The position numbers were made by a program, and so were the translations under genes. A stretch of 64,000 nt of DNA from an uncultured Bacteroidales bacterium (GTDB lineage Bacteria > Bacteroidota > Bacteroidia > Bacteroidales > Paludibacteraceae): positions 56,449 to 120,448 of the forward strand of contig CADCBB010000007.1 in assembly GCA_902799555.1 (NCBI GenBank). The letters run 5' to 3'. The notes under the pieces were generated by a model that searched no databases, was not told the DNA's origin, and saw only the letters and a program-made list of their open reading frames with translations. Shown in pieces: positions 33,286 through 41,691 of the stretch (within the stretch, counting starts at the first letter, position 1; each line of letters starts with the position of its first letter).

Positions 33286-34142
33286 ATTTCGTAAAGTGAA
33301 TTATTATCCATGCGAATATAGCGTCCGGTGGCGATAAGCGAAGCGATGAGCGTAATCAGCAATCCCGAGCAGAGCACAACTACCGCGATGAAGGCGATGT
33401 TCTGTCCTGTCAACGGGAAGAGCAACATCCCCATGCGGAACTCGACATAATAGACGACAACGCCTAAGATCGTCAATGCTACGATACCGGCGATAAAGCC
33501 CATGACCATGTTTCGTAACACGAACGGACGGCGAGTAACCCAAGAGGTAGCACCGACCAGCGTCATCGTGTTGATTAGGAACCGTTTGGCGTAGATCTGC
33601 AGACGGATCGTATTCACGATGAGCACCATCGATATCAGCAGGAGGGCCAAAGCGACCGCCAGCAGGATATACGAGAACTCATGCACATTACTGCTCATCA
33701 GGTCCGCCAGGTCACGGGGATAGATCACCTCGCTCACATAGGGCAAGGACTCCAGGTCGGAAGCCAAGAGCGCCAAGCTGTCCGGTGCACTATACGAATC
33801 CGTCGGATGGATCTCATAACTTGCCGAAAGGGGATTGTATCCCAAGAATTTCGCCGGATCTTCGCCCAAGAGGCGTATATGCTCTTCGAGTGCTTCTTCG
33901 GCCGAGACATACTTATAGGCGCTGCATCGGTCACCGGCTTTTAATACGCTCTCCAGACGTGCACACTGCGTGCTATCCGCATCGCTCGTCAACACAGCGG
34001 TCAGCGTGATGTTCTCGCGCATGCGCGTAATAAGAGAATCGGCGGAGAGCAAAAGAATGCTCTCCAACCCGATCAGACACAAGACCAGCGACACGCTGAT
34101 AGCAGATGTCACATAGGAATTACGAAAACGATGTTTACGCAT
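33282..34142 (-). CDS. ftsX: Cell division ABC transporter permease FtsX
   Basis: 286 residues with the FtsX layout: one N-terminal membrane helix, a periplasmic domain (about 45-165), and three C-terminal membrane helices. FLINTMTLVGATSWVTRRPFVLRNMVMGFIAG is the typical cytoplasmic loop and helix. With FtsE it activates cell-wall hydrolases at the septum. ftsE is not adjacent. The start overlaps the gldN stop (TAATG), linking secretion and division genes. Confidence 0.92.
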   Translation of the reverse strand: MRKHRFRNSYVTSAISVSLVLCLIGLESILLLSADSLITRMRENITLTAVLTSDADSTQCARLESVLKAGDRCSAYKYVSAEEALEEHIRLLGEDPAKFLGYNPLSASYEIHPTDSYSAPDSLALLASDLESLPYVSEVIYPRDLADLMSSNVHEFSYILLAVALALLLISMVLIVNTIRLQIYAKRFLINTMTLVGATSWVTRRPFVLRNMVMGFIAGIVALTILGVVVYYVEFRMGMLLFPLTGQNIAFIAVVVLCSGLLITLIASLIATGRYIRMDNNSLYEI

Positions 34143-35098
34143 TAGTATTCCCAGAGATCTTGCTCAAAGTTCAATAACTCCGTAGCGATACGCTCTTGCT
34201 CTTTGCGCACTTCTTCCTCCGAACCCGAATAGTCAGGGATCCAGCGGTTGTACATGTTACCTTCACCTACAATATAGGAAGTAAACAGACGTTTCTGGAA
34301 GAACTCGTCAAACGTCACACGTTTCACCTCATTGCGGTTAGGGATCGAGTACTGCATAGCCAGGTAAGGACGCAAGTTATCGAACGGAATCCAGAACATG
34401 ATCGACTCACGCAACGAAGCCATCACTTTGGTACTGTCTTGCGTACTGATCAGTACCGGATGTAACGGCGCGATAGCCATGATCTTCGTATGCAGACGCG
34501 AGGTGTGCTTGTCGAAGAATACAACCTCTTGGATCAAGTACTTGAGTTGGTTGCGAACCACGTTCTCAAACGAGTACGGTTGCGAACGCAACTCATCCGC
34601 TATACTGTCATAGTTGATGAGCATAGCCGTAGAACGGGAGATATCCCAGTACTCTTCCGCATCATCCGAGTGGTCTTCGGTCTTGTCCACAACCATCATA
34701 GCGTCGATAGGAATCTGCGCTTTCGTGAAAGGTTCGGTAGTCTTGAAGTCCGGCTTAATGGTCTCTGCATTCTTCGGATAGATCTGCAGGCCGTCCACTA
34801 CAGCATCTACGATAACCTTGAATAAGTTACGATAGTCAGGATCGTCCACTCTGGTCGGGAAATAGATGCGATAGTTCTGCTTATAACGCATATCGATGAT
34901 GCGATATACATAACGTGCCCAGATAACATCATCCAGTCGATGCTCTACCATCACTATGGTATCATGAGCCTGAGAAAACTCCTCAGTCTGGATACGCGCG
35001 CTACCCATCTCATCGAAGAATGAGATCACTTTATGCTGCGCCTGTGCGGTCATAACGCCCAGCAACAGGCAAGCAATCATACTAATTTTCTTTATCAT
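34142..35098 (-). CDS. gldN: T9SS component GldN/PorN
   Basis: 318 residues, signal peptide about 1-20 (cut before QHKVISFF). The family core DDVIWARYVYRIIDMRYKQNYRIYFPTR and the C-terminal FDEFFQKRLFTSYIVGEGNMYNR are present. PorN forms the periplasmic ring with the GldK/PorK lipoprotein around the outer-membrane translocon. Follows gldM after 12 nt. Confidence 0.95.
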   Translation of the reverse strand: MIKKISMIACLLLGVMTAQAQHKVISFFDEMGSARIQTEEFSQAHDTIVMVEHRLDDVIWARYVYRIIDMRYKQNYRIYFPTRVDDPDYRNLFKVIVDAVVDGLQIYPKNAETIKPDFKTTEPFTKAQIPIDAMMVVDKTEDHSDDAEEYWDISRSTAMLINYDSIADELRSQPYSFENVVRNQLKYLIQEVVFFDKHTSRLHTKIMAIAPLHPVLISTQDSTKVMASLRESIMFWIPFDNLRPYLAMQYSIPNRNEVKRVTFDEFFQKRLFTSYIVGEGNMYNRWIPDYSGSEEEVRKEQERIATELLNFEQDLWEY

Positions 35099-35110
35099 AT
35101 TGTTTCGCTA

Positions 35111-36637
35111 TTAGTTCAGAGTAAATACAAGCGGCGACAAGTTTTTCTTCTGTCCGCCGGGACCTTCTGCACGGATATCCTGAATAACGACCATACCACC
35201 TTTCTTCAGCTTACCGATCTGGTTCAACTGATCTCTGGTGAATTGGTTACCATTGGAAGAGGTCGTCATACCGTTGATGATCGCGCGGAAGCTGGTTACC
35301 TTAAACGGCAGATCCAGCAGACCGTCCGGACCGTACGAAGCAGTAATAACACCGTTGGCATTGGTCAGCACACTCGGCGGGATGTTTCCCGAAGTGTACT
35401 CTTTCTCTTTAGCAGAGAACCAAGCCGACGGGTTCGGCAATGCTCTTACCTTATAATCCTTGCTACCCATCGGTTGCATACGGCCGTCGAGTTCAGCAGA
35501 TACTGAGATGGTAACGCTCTTGGTGTTATCACCCGGTTTGATGATCCATACACCACCCTGCTGACGTACCTGCGCACCGTTCACCGACACTTTCACCTTA
35601 TCGTTTGACACACCCGGTACGGAGATTGAGAATTTATTCTCATATCCGCGGTACATGATGTTGAGGTCGTTGTTCGAGATCGTCACAGCCGGCTCACCTA
35701 CGCTATACTCGCTAGAGAACGGAAGGTTCTCCATCTCGCCCGTAGCCGGGTTCTGGTAAGCGATCCAACCGGAGTATTTTTTCAGTCCCAGACCGGCAGC
35801 ACCTACTTCGTAGATACCTTGGTCGTTGATGCGTTGACCTTCTACATAGTACTCAGGACGTTGCGTAGAGTCGATAGCCGCCAAGATGATCTGCGCTGAA
35901 TATTTACCGCCACGGATAACATAGTTGGACTTCGGAATCACGTACGCGTTCAGTTTATTTACGCGCAGGTCACCTGCATCCGTACGATCCATGAGGTATT
36001 GAATCAACTGACTCTCGGTAGCACGTACGTCGTTCTGCATCTTGGTCAAGATGGTGATGGTTGCACCTACCGGCATACCTTCGAACACAGCGATCTCCCA
36101 GTCGCAGGAGTCTTTCTCGTGTGCGTTATAGTCACGCTCGGTAGCAAGATTCTGCTGGATAGAGGTTCTCAACTCCGCATCGTCCTCTGCCAAGCCGGCA
36201 GCATAGTCACGGTAGTAAGCCACCATCTCTTTGAGAATGATACCGTTACCTTCGTTGATGGCATATTGCGCCGTTACGTCCAGGTTCGAGTTTCCTTCGA
36301 TATGCATCGTCGGGTCGATACCCTGCGCTTTCCACTCGTCCACTTTCTTCTTACCGTCGGCGAGGATGGCGATATGCTCTTTGAAATCCTGAATATAATT
36401 AAACAACGAGTCAGCACGTTTCTGAACCTCTATGGCTTTATCAAACCACTCTTGCGTCTTCTCGGGGTTATCTGCATTAGCAGCCTTGAAGTCGTTATAG
36501 AGTTTCGCATTACGCGTATCCGAAGCAGCGATAGAAGAATGCAGACTCTTATCCACCAATGTAAAACCATTGAGGATATCCGTACTTACGTTCAACGCCA
36601 ACATGGCGGTGAGCACCAAGTACATCATACCAATCAT
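35111..36637 (-). CDS. gldM: T9SS motor component GldM/PorM
   Basis: 508 residues. The N-terminus MIGMMYLVLTAMLALNVSTDIL is the single inner-membrane helix, followed by a long periplasmic part with four domains ending in VVIQDIRAEGPGGQKKNLSPLVFTLN. GldL and GldM form the proton-driven rotary motor of the T9SS. Homologues start 10-20 residues earlier with a cytoplasmic segment ending PRQKM; here codons for Pro-Arg-Gln-Lys stand just before the ATG in the same frame but overlap the gldL 3' end, and no upstream start codon exists before a stop. Confidence 0.94.
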   Translation of the reverse strand: MIGMMYLVLTAMLALNVSTDILNGFTLVDKSLHSSIAASDTRNAKLYNDFKAANADNPEKTQEWFDKAIEVQKRADSLFNYIQDFKEHIAILADGKKKVDEWKAQGIDPTMHIEGNSNLDVTAQYAINEGNGIILKEMVAYYRDYAAGLAEDDAELRTSIQQNLATERDYNAHEKDSCDWEIAVFEGMPVGATITILTKMQNDVRATESQLIQYLMDRTDAGDLRVNKLNAYVIPKSNYVIRGGKYSAQIILAAIDSTQRPEYYVEGQRINDQGIYEVGAAGLGLKKYSGWIAYQNPATGEMENLPFSSEYSVGEPAVTISNNDLNIMYRGYENKFSISVPGVSNDKVKVSVNGAQVRQQGGVWIIKPGDNTKSVTISVSAELDGRMQPMGSKDYKVRALPNPSAWFSAKEKEYTSGNIPPSVLTNANGVITASYGPDGLLDLPFKVTSFRAIINGMTTSSNGNQFTRDQLNQIGKLKKGGMVVIQDIRAEGPGGQKKNLSPLVFTLN

Positions 36638-37563
36638 TTTTTGTCTCGGGCGAGTGCATTCAACATATTGCCGTAGATATCGTTCAAGCCTGCTACCTGG
36701 CTCTGCAGTTTCTTAGCGCCTGCAGCGAAAGCGGTCTGAGCCTCTGCAGCCTCTTTAGCAGCAGCTGCTGCAGCTTTTTGAGCCTCTGTCTGAGCGTTAA
36801 CGGATTGCAGTTGCAGTTCGTAAACCGTATTCAGAGCAGCGATGCTCTTACCTACCTGGTCGATACCTTCTTTGTATGCCTTTGTTCCGTCTACAACGAG
36901 TTTCATATCGCTGCTTACCTGTGCATAACTCTGTGCCAAGGTAGCGGTAGCGGCGGTGTAGTTATCGGTTGCAGCACCGGCAGCATTCATCTTAGCAGCA
37001 TAAGCCTCCGAAGCAGCGCCGGCAGCCTCCAGCTTCTCACCCAGTTTAACACCGGTCTGAGCCACTTTACCCAGTTCAGACAACTGCGAAGCCGTCTTAG
37101 CCAGATCAGCGATGCCTTCCTTCAAAGCCTTGAAATCCTCATCCTTGAGACCCGGAGCTTTTGCAGAAGTAGTAATCTGCTCGCCGGCAGGAGCGTTCGT
37201 ATTACCGAAGGTTTGAGGACCACCTGCAACGCCAGCACCCAACAAAGTCGGACGCGGTTGTTTTGATTTCTCTTCCAACAATTCAGGCTTGGTACCATAC
37301 TCCAACAACTGCGGGAATACATTCTCCCAGTGGAACTCCGGATGCGGGTGCTCCAATGTACCGATAAGGAACAAGAAAGCCTCCGTAAACATACCTATCA
37401 TCAACACTTGACTTGCACCCGGCCAGTGAAGAATCTTAAACAAAGCACCGATAATAACGACAGATGCACCTGCCGAATAAATGATGTTTACAACATCTTT
37501 TCCTTTGTAGGAACCATACCAGTGCATGAATTTTGCACCAAAACCTTGCTTTTCAGTAGCCAT
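36634..37563 (-). CDS. gldL: T9SS motor component GldL/PorL
   Basis: 309 residues. Two membrane helices near the N-terminus (about 24-45 and 53-70) contain the functionally important glutamate in MIGMFTEAFLFLIGTLEHPHPEFHW. The remaining 230 residues are cytoplasmic and helical, rich in Ala and Lys, ending LNDIYGNMLNALARDKK. It forms the stator-like pentamer around GldM. The stop overlaps the gldM start by 4 nt. Confidence 0.95.
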   Translation of the reverse strand: MATEKQGFGAKFMHWYGSYKGKDVVNIIYSAGASVVIIGALFKILHWPGASQVLMIGMFTEAFLFLIGTLEHPHPEFHWENVFPQLLEYGTKPELLEEKSKQPRPTLLGAGVAGGPQTFGNTNAPAGEQITTSAKAPGLKDEDFKALKEGIADLAKTASQLSELGKVAQTGVKLGEKLEAAGAASEAYAAKMNAAGAATDNYTAATATLAQSYAQVSSDMKLVVDGTKAYKEGIDQVGKSIAALNTVYELQLQSVNAQTEAQKAAAAAAKEAAEAQTAFAAGAKKLQSQVAGLNDIYGNMLNALARDKK

Positions 37564-37608
37564 AATTCTATATATTTTTTATTAATTTCGATTGTTTAAG
37601 TATTACTA

Positions 37609-38958
37609 TTAGTCTCCGATATATGCACGTACGCAACGGAAGCCTATGTACGGGCGACTCTCATATTGATATTCGTACGTACGCACGCCGCATTGCATGA
37701 AGTAACTGATATCTTTCCAGCTACCACCCTTCACAATTTTACGCTTCAGGATATCCGGATCGGCTTTACGAGCCATATAGCTGTAATCCGGGTTAAGGTC
37801 ATGTACGTGCGTGTTCGCAGCCGGCTGATAAGAGGAGTTTGTCCACTCCGATACGTTACCTGCCATATCGAACAGACCGAAGTCATTCGGACGGAACTGA
37901 GCCACTTTCATAGTCGTAGTACCCGTATCATCGTTGTAAGCACCACGGTACGGCTTGAAGTTCGCAAAGAAGCAACCCTTTGCGTCACGAGCATAATTGC
38001 TACCCCACGGATACATCGCCATCTTACGACCGCCACGTGCAGCATACTCCCATTGTGCCTCCGTCGGCAGACGATACTCATTCGCCTCCGAAGCCGCATA
38101 CTTATTGAAATATTTCGTACGCCAGTTACAGAACGCATGCGCCTGCTCCCAGGTAACACCTACGACAGGATACTCTGCATAGCCCGGGTGTTTAAAATAC
38201 ATGTGCAGCAACGGATCGTTGTACGAGAACTGGAAGTCACGTGCCCAAACGAGGGTATCCGGATAGATACAAATGATCTTCTCCGTGATCAAGTCCTTCG
38301 GCTCACGTAACGGACGGAAAATCGTCGAGTCTTTGATCTCGCCGTTTTCGTTTACCCAGAAGGTATCTACACGTGCTGTGGATCCAGGAGGATATGTACT
38401 TGTGGACACATCGAACTTATTACGTTGCGGCAGCGCCTCGTCCATATTCACCCAAGTGTAACGATAGTGCAGGTTGTTGTTATTCAACCGACCATCCGAA
38501 TAGTACATATGGGACAAAGCATCTACAACGTCCTCTTCCTTGCTCTTCCAGGGCACTTTCTTACTCCAGTTGAGCGTAAAATGCTCCTCATCGAAGTCCT
38601 CGTCCTTCGGCTGGATAGCATAGTCGGTCATACCGGCAGCTACAAGCGAAGACAAAGCAATCGAGTCACGTACCCAATCCACAAACTGATGGTACTCATT
38701 ATTGGTAATCTCGGTCTCATCCATCCAGAACGCATCTACCGTTACCATCAACACGTTATCCGGCTGTTCAAAAACAGCAGATTGCGTGTTTGCACCCATC
38801 ATAAAAGAACCTTTCTTGATGAACAACATACCATAAGGATTAGCCTCCTTAAAAGTAGTAGCACTGTATGCTCCAACGAGCTCACCGGCCGGTTTGTTAC
38901 ATCCAACCATTACCATCGCTACCAAAGCGACTAACGGCAAAAATTTTGTTACTTTCAT
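37609..38958 (-). CDS. gldK: T9SS lipoprotein GldK/PorK
   Basis: 449 residues. Lipoprotein signal with lipobox VMVGC (Cys20). SUMF1-type domain with KKGSFMMGANTQ, YRLPTEAQWEYAARGGRKMAMYPWGSNY, FGLFDMAGNVSEWTNSSY, IVKGGSWKDI and the C-terminal YIGFRCVRA. PorK sits in the periplasmic ring with PorN. The catalytic cysteines of sulfatase-modifying enzymes are not needed. A 45-nt spacer to gldL has no promoter. Confidence 0.95.
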   Translation of the reverse strand: MKVTKFLPLVALVAMVMVGCNKPAGELVGAYSATTFKEANPYGMLFIKKGSFMMGANTQSAVFEQPDNVLMVTVDAFWMDETEITNNEYHQFVDWVRDSIALSSLVAAGMTDYAIQPKDEDFDEEHFTLNWSKKVPWKSKEEDVVDALSHMYYSDGRLNNNNLHYRYTWVNMDEALPQRNKFDVSTSTYPPGSTARVDTFWVNENGEIKDSTIFRPLREPKDLITEKIICIYPDTLVWARDFQFSYNDPLLHMYFKHPGYAEYPVVGVTWEQAHAFCNWRTKYFNKYAASEANEYRLPTEAQWEYAARGGRKMAMYPWGSNYARDAKGCFFANFKPYRGAYNDDTGTTTMKVAQFRPNDFGLFDMAGNVSEWTNSSYQPAANTHVHDLNPDYSYMARKADPDILKRKIVKGGSWKDISYFMQCGVRTYEYQYESRPYIGFRCVRAYIGD

Positions 38959-38960
38959 AC

Positions 38961-39926
38961 TTACAAGTATCGAATTGATTTATATTTATTCGTTCTTTTC
39001 GGCTTCAGGATATCAAATCCATAGGCCAGATATATTTCGTGACTTCCATAACTCTCCAGCAGCAGTTTGTTGGTCGGCAGTTCACAACTGTAACCCAATT
39101 GCAGGCCGGAGATGATGTCTATTCCTAATAATATATTTACACTTCCCGCTATGCGGTATCCGAGTCCCCACCGGTATCGGTCTTTGTAATCGCACATAAG
39201 GGTTAAGTTCACATCCCAACTGACGAAATCACTCATTATCAATGCGCTGGGAGTCAGCACCCACTCTTTGTAGTTCTTCAGCCTGAAGTGATAGCCTCCC
39301 GTCACATACATCGTTCCGACCAATGTTACCACCTGCTCCACGCCGCTTGTTCCGTCGCTCCAATCAATCTGCGGCCGGGTCAAATGACTGTAACTTGCTC
39401 CTACCCACCATGTCGGGGCGCAGTAGTAAAGGCCGACACCCATGTCAAACTTCATTCCCGACTTAGCGCCTCGTGGGATCGCATCGTCATTCGCATCGTG
39501 GTAATCATCCCCCATCTTGCTCAAGTTGACTGAATCCCCTTTAAAGCCGACATTCACAAATCCCAGATCCACTCCGGCACTCAAGTAGCCATTTCCGATC
39601 TTATGCCGGTAAGCGTACTGTGCATATAGCGACTGAGTAGTGAACAGTCCGTACCGGTCGTTGAGGAATCGAATGCCTGCGCCGTGGCTGGTCTTGCCGA
39701 TTACGAAAGGCGAACTGAATCCGAACCAGGTACTCATCGGTGCGTTTGTTATATCAACATACTGCATGCGGTGCATTCCTGCCACTTTCATCAAGTTCCC
39801 CTCGCCGACGGCAGCCGGGTTGTAGGCTGATGCCAAATACATATATTGTCCCATCTGCGGATCAAACTGCGCGCTCGCAGTCATAACGGCCATCAGACCG
39901 AGCAGAAGGCTAATACTCTTCTTCAT
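38961..39926 (-). CDS. porP: T9SS outer-membrane protein PorP/SprF
   Basis: 321 residues from ATG at 39926 (MKKSISLLLGLMAVMTASAQ, a signal peptide). The PorP/SprF pattern is clear: FDPQMGQYMYLASAYNPAAVG, GAGIRFLNDRYGLFTTQSLYAQYAYR and a barrel ending KPKRTNKYKSIRYL. It connects the periplasmic ring to the surface. The start lies inside the 3' end of the DUF2795 gene (17-nt overlap). A longer frame to 40001 is an artefact of that overlap. Confidence 0.94.
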   Translation of the reverse strand: MKKSISLLLGLMAVMTASAQFDPQMGQYMYLASAYNPAAVGEGNLMKVAGMHRMQYVDITNAPMSTWFGFSSPFVIGKTSHGAGIRFLNDRYGLFTTQSLYAQYAYRHKIGNGYLSAGVDLGFVNVGFKGDSVNLSKMGDDYHDANDDAIPRGAKSGMKFDMGVGLYYCAPTWWVGASYSHLTRPQIDWSDGTSGVEQVVTLVGTMYVTGGYHFRLKNYKEWVLTPSALIMSDFVSWDVNLTLMCDYKDRYRWGLGYRIAGSVNILLGIDIISGLQLGYSCELPTNKLLLESYGSHEIYLAYGFDILKPKRTNKYKSIRYL

Positions 39927-40137
39927 CAAAGAAGAAATCCTCATCTTGCGTGGGATACTCTGGCCAAATATCCAGTATGCTTTCATATTGTTCTTCGTCA
40001 TCGCCTTCGAGTTCCTCTAAGTTTTCAATCACCTCTGCAGGCACTCCGATGCGATTCGCATAGTCCAGTAATTCATCCTTCGTAGCAGGCCAAGGTGCGT
40101 CATCCAATTTTGATGCCAATTCCAGTGTCCAATACAT
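39910..40137 (-). CDS. DUF2795 small acidic protein
   Basis: 75 residues: MYWTLELASKLDDAPWPATKDELLDYANRIGVPAEVIENLEELE followed by a very acidic tail (DEDFFFDEEEY). The DUF2795 core (WPATKxELLDYAxRxGxPxEVxENL) is clear. Function unknown; a common first gene before Bacteroidales porP loci. It is the promoter-proximal gene of the 12.7-kb train ending with polA. Confidence 0.9.
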   Translation of the reverse strand: MYWTLELASKLDDAPWPATKDELLDYANRIGVPAEVIENLEELEGDDEEQYESILDIWPEYPTQDEDFFFDEEEY

Positions 40138-40215
40138 ATCTTTATCGTTTCAAATCGGTTTTTGTTTCGCTATTAAACGCATGCCCTCACGGGTATGTAT
40201 TCGTAAAAAAACGTG

Positions 40216-40247
40216 CAAAGGTACTCAATTTCTACGAAATATGCAAA
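40216..40247 (-). promoter_or_regulatory. Promoter of the DUF2795-por-ftsX-polA gene train
   Basis: Minus strand TACCTTTG (40216-40223) and TTTGCATATTTC (from 40247), 20-bp spacing. The only recognisable promoter of this type for the following 13 genes. Confidence 0.75.
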
Positions 40248-40312
40248 TATTTTTTTGTTTTATTAACAATTTTCGGCATTTTTTACACATTTTGATACTA
40301 TTCCGTCAATTT

Positions 40313-40822
40313 TTACACAAAAACGTCTTTGTTCCACGCTGTTTCTTGTTCATTTTGTTGATAAGCAATGAAGCGTGCTAAAACGAAACAATAGTCACTG
40401 AGACGGTTCATAAAGCGCAAATACACTTCGTCTGCTTGTGATCGGATCATTTGACGCTCTGCACGACGGCAAACGGTACGGCAAAGATGACATCGACAAA
40501 CTGCTTCGCTACCGGCAGGCAAGAGGAAGGCTTTCATCTTCGGCAACTTGGCTTGCATGGCATCGATCCAATGCTCCAATTGTTGCACATCGGCATCGGT
40601 AATCCATTCTCCGGGCGCCTCACTCAGTGCCGCACCGAGATTGAAAAGTTTATTCTGGATCCATTCGAGTTGAGGTTCGTTCACAGCTACGCGTAATACC
40701 CCGAACCAACTATTCAGTTCATCTACCGTTCCGTACGCTTCAATGCGCAAATCGGTCTTGGGCACCCGCTCACCATTCGCTAGCGAAGTGGTACCTTTGT
40801 CTCCTGTTTTTGTGTAAATCAT
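40313..40822 (-). CDS. Cob(I)alamin adenosyltransferase, PduO type
   Basis: 169 residues. N-terminal IYTKTGDKGTTSLANGERVPKTDLRIEAYGTVDELNS binds ATP, and RRAERQMIR plus RFMNRLSDYCFVLARF complete the PduO-type signature. It makes adenosylcobalamin. Two extra cysteines lie in CRCHLCRTVCRRAER. The start overlaps the methyltransferase stop by 4 nt. Confidence 0.94.
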   Translation of the reverse strand: MIYTKTGDKGTTSLANGERVPKTDLRIEAYGTVDELNSWFGVLRVAVNEPQLEWIQNKLFNLGAALSEAPGEWITDADVQQLEHWIDAMQAKLPKMKAFLLPAGSEAVCRCHLCRTVCRRAERQMIRSQADEVYLRFMNRLSDYCFVLARFIAYQQNEQETAWNKDVFV

Positions 40823-41631
40823 ATGCGTATCTTATAATGTCTTTTAAGGAAGTAGGGATTGACAAAGAGGATACCGATATGGTAAAGGTCCATAGAGGTG
40901 GTCACCCGTTCATCATTTTTCAGCTCATTCCAAGCGCGCTCCATCTCTTCCGAATAATGGATATCATCGAGAATGAGCATGCCGTTGGTCGAGATCATCG
41001 GCAACAAGTGTTGCGCATAACGCATTGTCGCCTCATAGGTATGATTAGCGTCCACATAAGCGATATCCCTTTGCGTACGCGCGTGAATAAATAAGGTATG
41101 GTCTATATTACCCTGTTGCCATGTTATATTCTCCAAGTGAAGGATTTTCCAAACGCCTTGCGCGACATGGAGCACACTTTCGCTGCCTTCGAAGGTCACA
41201 ACGCTATTTCTGCTGTCCGCGGATGCCAGATAGGCGGTGGAAATGCCCAATGAAGTACCTAACTCGATGATCTGGAGCGGCCTATGCTCATGTTGTTGCA
41301 TGAATAAGACGAGGCGGAAGAGCAGTTGGCCTATTTTAGGACTCTCGAGGTGATTCTTGGCGATATCGCACACACGATGAGACACATGCAGACCTTCCGG
41401 TGACCCCTGCGAACCGTAATCGACGACATCCAGTTCATCTTCACAGGCCAGGAGCAGTTCTCTGCGTCGCTCTATATCCGCAAAACAGTAGTAACTATTC
41501 TCGTCACGCATGATAAGGCGCACGATGGCGAACAAGTAAGGCGAATGAATGCCTTCGCCGGTTGTATTCCATGCCGTCAAAACATGCCGAACATATGCCC
41601 AGATTCTATGAAAATTACCACTTTTTGTCAT
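40819..41631 (-). CDS. Class I SAM-dependent methyltransferase (O-methyltransferase-like)
   Basis: 270 residues. Rossmann-type SAM site at QIIELGTSLGISTAYLASAD (near 120-140), then VVTFEGSE and IAYVDANHTYEATMRYAQHLLP with GMLILDDIHYS, as in the Methyltransf_24/catechol O-methyltransferase-like group. Substrate unknown. Upstream partner of the cobalamin adenosyltransferase, translationally coupled by ATGA. Confidence 0.85.
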   Translation of the reverse strand: MTKSGNFHRIWAYVRHVLTAWNTTGEGIHSPYLFAIVRLIMRDENSYYCFADIERRRELLLACEDELDVVDYGSQGSPEGLHVSHRVCDIAKNHLESPKIGQLLFRLVLFMQQHEHRPLQIIELGTSLGISTAYLASADSRNSVVTFEGSESVLHVAQGVWKILHLENITWQQGNIDHTLFIHARTQRDIAYVDANHTYEATMRYAQHLLPMISTNGMLILDDIHYSEEMERAWNELKNDERVTTSMDLYHIGILFVNPYFLKRHYKIRI

Positions 41632-41639
41632 TTATGGTG

Positions 41640-41670
41640 CAAAATTACACTTTTTTTTGCATATGTGCAA
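41640..41670 (-). promoter_or_regulatory. Promoter of the methyltransferase operon, sharing a palindromic -33
   Basis: Minus strand TAATTTTG (41640-41647) and TTG (41668-41670) in the palindrome TTGCATATGTGCAA (41657-41670), used by both divergent promoters. Confidence 0.75.
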
Positions 41671-41687
41671 GAATTTTTGTAATTTTG
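41656..41687 (+). promoter_or_regulatory. Promoter of spmAB
   Basis: TTTG (41656-41659) and TAATTTTG (41680-41687), 20 bp apart. The -7 element ends only 4 nt before the ATG, which implies a leaderless or nearly leaderless mRNA. Confidence 0.75.
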
Positions 41688-41691
41688 CGGC

